A stretch of DNA of 64,000 bases. Origin: Metabacillus malikii (GTDB taxonomy: Bacteria; Bacillota; Bacilli; Bacillales; Bacillaceae). Positions 61,938 through 64,000 of this stretch are shown here, in pieces. The stretch covers positions 1 to 64,000 of the forward strand of contig NZ_JAUSUD010000005.1 of the NCBI RefSeq assembly GCF_030813355.1, written 5' to 3'. The notes under the pieces were generated by a model that was given only the letters and a program-made list of their open reading frames with translations, did no database searches and was not told where the DNA came from. Within the stretch, counting starts at the first letter, position 1. Each line of letters starts with the position of its first letter. Made by a program: the position numbers and the translations under genes.

Positions 61938-62927
61938 TTACTTTCCTTTATGTTCTTTATCCCAATAATATTCACTTATTGCTTCACCTAAAACATCAGC
62001 ACTACGGTATAATTCTTCCAGAGTATTCTCTACCCCCCCGATTTCCACAATAACACTATTAGGAGATAAATCTTGATTATACACACCATTACCTTGAGAT
62101 TTATCTTTAATAATAACTCCTTTTGAAAGACCAGAATATCTTTTCTCAATAATAGCATTAATCTTACTTGCAAAATTTAAATTCTCTTTATAGTTTTTAT
62201 GTCCACTTCCAATAATAAATAAAATTTTTGCCATTTGTTCTCCATTAATGTTTGCTGTTGTTAAATCCTTAGGCAGTGAGTCTCGATGAATATCGAAAAC
62301 CATTTCTAAATCATTATTTTTTCGTTTTTCTTGCAAAACAACTTCTCTTGACATTTTATAGGAATCACCAAAATCTAAATTTTGATTATTTAATAAGTTT
62401 ATAATATCTATGTCACTGACATTATTCCAAACTCCATTATTTCTTAATGATCGGCCTAATCTTTTACCAACTAATGCTACATTTAGTTTTGAATGATATG
62501 CACTTTCACGAGCTGTTCCTTGTTTAAAATAAGGTAAAAAAGATTCTCTTGTATGCGAAAAGTAAATAAATACCACCTTTCTACCCAAGGTGCTGTGGCT
62601 CTCTCCCTGTGTGATATTGGGACGTTTTATAATAGGTTCGTTAAAAGAATTGATTTTATCTTTATTTAATGCAGCATCCCTTCGAAGTGCTTCCTCGTCT
62701 GGATTCAGTTCAATTGAGGTTTCAAAATTTCCAGGAAGTTCCCTTTGTAAACTTTGATTTATAAAAGGCATGGTAAGTTCGTTGTTTTTTTTACCTTCAA
62801 AATTACTGCGAAAATAAAGTTTTCCTTCTTTTTCATATAGATAGATTACTAGTATTAATAAAAAAAATAGCATTGTAATTGATATTAACAATAATAGTTT
62901 TAAGGTTTTTTTTCTCAATTTATTCAT
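61938..62927 (-). CDS. SpoIIP-family N-acetylmuramoyl-L-alanine amidase
   Basis: About 329 residues. One N-terminal membrane helix, a linker of about 80 residues, then the SpoIIP amidase/endopeptidase domain: VFIYFSHTRESFLPYF, LNVALVGKRLG, FDIHRDS and VIVEIGGVENTLEEL, keeping the zinc-site His and Glu. Sporulation SpoIIP works with SpoIID to degrade septal peptidoglycan during engulfment. This copy is shorter than the usual SpoIIP and sits in an accessory region, so it may be a paralogue. ATG 62927 or 62930. Confidence 0.85.
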   Translation of the reverse strand: MNKLRKKTLKLLLLISITMLFFLLILVIYLYEKEGKLYFRSNFEGKKNNELTMPFINQSLQRELPGNFETSIELNPDEEALRRDAALNKDKINSFNEPIIKRPNITQGESHSTLGRKVVFIYFSHTRESFLPYFKQGTARESAYHSKLNVALVGKRLGRSLRNNGVWNNVSDIDIINLLNNQNLDFGDSYKMSREVVLQEKRKNNDLEMVFDIHRDSLPKDLTTANINGEQMAKILFIIGSGHKNYKENLNFASKINAIIEKRYSGLSKGVIIKDKSQGNGVYNQDLSPNSVIVEIGGVENTLEELYRSADVLGEAISEYYWDKEHKGK

Positions 62928-63371
62928 CATTAATCCTCAACAGACTTAGTTGTAATATATAGTTATTATCGGCATTCATATTAAATATTAATAGGCTAAA
63001 TTTTTATTAAAAATTATGTATCTAAGAAAAACTTCATTTACCAAAAAATAACATCCATTAAAACCTCCCCATGGAATCAATTACCTATGTCCCGTCATTT
63101 GATATTCCATTTTGTACTAAAATAAGAAGTTATTTAAATTTTTAGTGTTATTAAATCAATTTGAAATTGTTAATTTTTAGAGATTGTAATATAACTGTAA
63201 TAATTTTCTTGTCGAGTTATGTCGGATCTCAATGTTATAATGCAGCTAGCAAAAATATCAAAAATTTATCTCAATTAACTAGATATTGAATTAAGTTTAA
63301 CGCTCAAAGTTCACTTGACTTTTTTAAAAATACAAAAATTAGTATATTAGAAATTTTGGAGGTACTTTAAT
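62928..63371. other. divergent intergenic region
   Basis: About 440 AT-rich bases between divergent genes. TTGACT at 63315 could be a -35, but no -10 lies at the right distance, so I do not assign a promoter. Confidence 0.35.
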
Positions 63372-64000
63372 GTGAGAAAAAAGATATTCCCCCATGGAAT
63401 GGCTGTTTTAATAGGTATAATCACTATCGTTACACCCATTAAAAATAATGCTGTAACTGCTAACTCGGATTTAAATCAGAAAAAGGAAGAGCTTCAGAAC
63501 GAACGTAATGGTATTAGTTCGACCATAGAAGATAAAAAAGATGAAATTGCTGAGTTAGAGCAAAAAAAGAAGAACCTCGATGCTGAAATAGAACTTTTAG
63601 ATACAAAAATGACAGAAACAAATGTGCAGATTCGTCAACTTAAGCTTAAGATAGATGCAGATTCGAAAAAAATACAAGAATTGAAGGAGAAAATTAAGGT
63701 AGTAGAAGAACGTATTGCAAAGCGTAATCTCTTATTAAAGGATCGTGTAAGAGCATTACAAGAGAATGGTGGAGTAGTAAACTATTTAGATGTACTACTA
63801 GGTTCTCAAGACTTTGGGGATTTTGTAAGTCGAATTAATGCAGTTACAACTATTGTTAATGCTGACCAAGAAATTATAAAAGATCATGAAGAAGATATTA
63901 GTCTTTTAGAACAAAGTAAACTAGAATTGAATAATGAGTTAGAAGAGTTAGGTAAGTCTGTAACGGGATTAGAAACTTTAAAAAAAACGTTAAATTCACA
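63372..64000 (+). CDS. coiled-coil murein hydrolase or hydrolase activator (5' part)
   Basis: Open from the GTG at 63372 (GGAGG nine bases upstream) to the end of the window, 209 codons without stop. A signal peptide (to about AVTA, residue 34) is followed by a long coiled coil rich in K, E and Q (about 38-130), then VRALQENGGVVNYLDVLLGSQDFGDFVSRINAVTTI, the hinge typical of PcsB/CwlO/EnvC-like proteins. The catalytic domain (M23, NlpC/P60 or CHAP) lies beyond the window, so hydrolase versus activator cannot be settled. Confidence 0.85.
   Translation, partial: MRKKIFPHGMAVLIGIITIVTPIKNNAVTANSDLNQKKEELQNERNGISSTIEDKKDEIAELEQKKKNLDAEIELLDTKMTETNVQIRQLKLKIDADSKKIQELKEKIKVVEERIAKRNLLLKDRVRALQENGGVVNYLDVLLGSQDFGDFVSRINAVTTIVNADQEIIKDHEEDISLLEQSKLELNNELEELGKSVTGLETLKKTLNS

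Noticed and set aside
62870-63371. att site or right end of the rlmCD island before the coiled-coil gene
   Set aside because: I found no second copy of the rlmCD-end sequence in the window, so the right boundary cannot be placed.

Overview
The window is low-GC Bacillota DNA, almost certainly from a spore-forming member of the Bacillaceae. Gene order over most of it (rrn end, yebE-yebG, the twelve-gene pur operon, yerA-yerB-yerC, pcrB-pcrA-ligA-yerH, pruA, putP, gatCAB, dgkB, rlmCD) follows the Bacillus subtilis pur/yer region. The species cannot be named from the sequence alone.

Layout. 1-350: 3' end of a 23S rRNA gene, a 5S rRNA gene and a terminator. 764-1502: yebE-yebG. 1501-14943: the purine operon purEKBCSQLFMNHD, preceded by a PurBox pair, a consensus promoter, a guanine-class riboswitch and its terminator. 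14924-19649: a small EYxxD membrane protein, a DUF2892 protein, yerA, yerB, yerC, pcrB. 20255-27289: pcrA, whose frame is cut into three exons by two different group II introns lying in helicase motifs III and VI. 27329-35137: ligA, yerH (CamS family), pruA, a membrane protein, a 34-residue membrane peptide and putP. 35423-46810: Hsp20, gatCAB, a K+/H+ antiporter, a solo tyrosine recombinase, an AI-2E family transporter, a DUF47/pit phosphate pair and dgkB. 46897-48288: rlmCD.

From 48290 on the content becomes accessory. A frameshifted large serine recombinase abuts the 3' end of rlmCD. It is followed by a plasmid-like replication module (replication-initiator-like protein, three or four tiny HTH proteins, two 23-bp direct repeats) and a resolvase. 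Next comes a metal-response cassette: csoR, copZ and copA with three CsoR-type operators, a single-repeat sirohaem/Fe-S reductase-like protein, an AbrB-like protein with two swapped-hairpin repeats, a histidine kinase/response regulator pair and a Met/His-rich YdhK lipoprotein. The window closes with a SpoIIP-family amidase and the start of a coiled-coil murein hydrolase (or hydrolase activator).

The most unusual part is pcrA. Removing the introns at their predicted ends restores a 741-codon helicase, so accurate splicing must be required to make an essential enzyme. The first intron carries a full-length RT/maturase whose motif A Asp is Asn and whose YADD box is YADQ, so it looks like a maturase that has lost reverse transcription. 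The second intron's protein keeps YADD and an HNH domain but is frameshifted. A roughly 375-bp dispersed repeat also occurs twice in near-identical form (one copy directly before pcrA) and once in decayed form.
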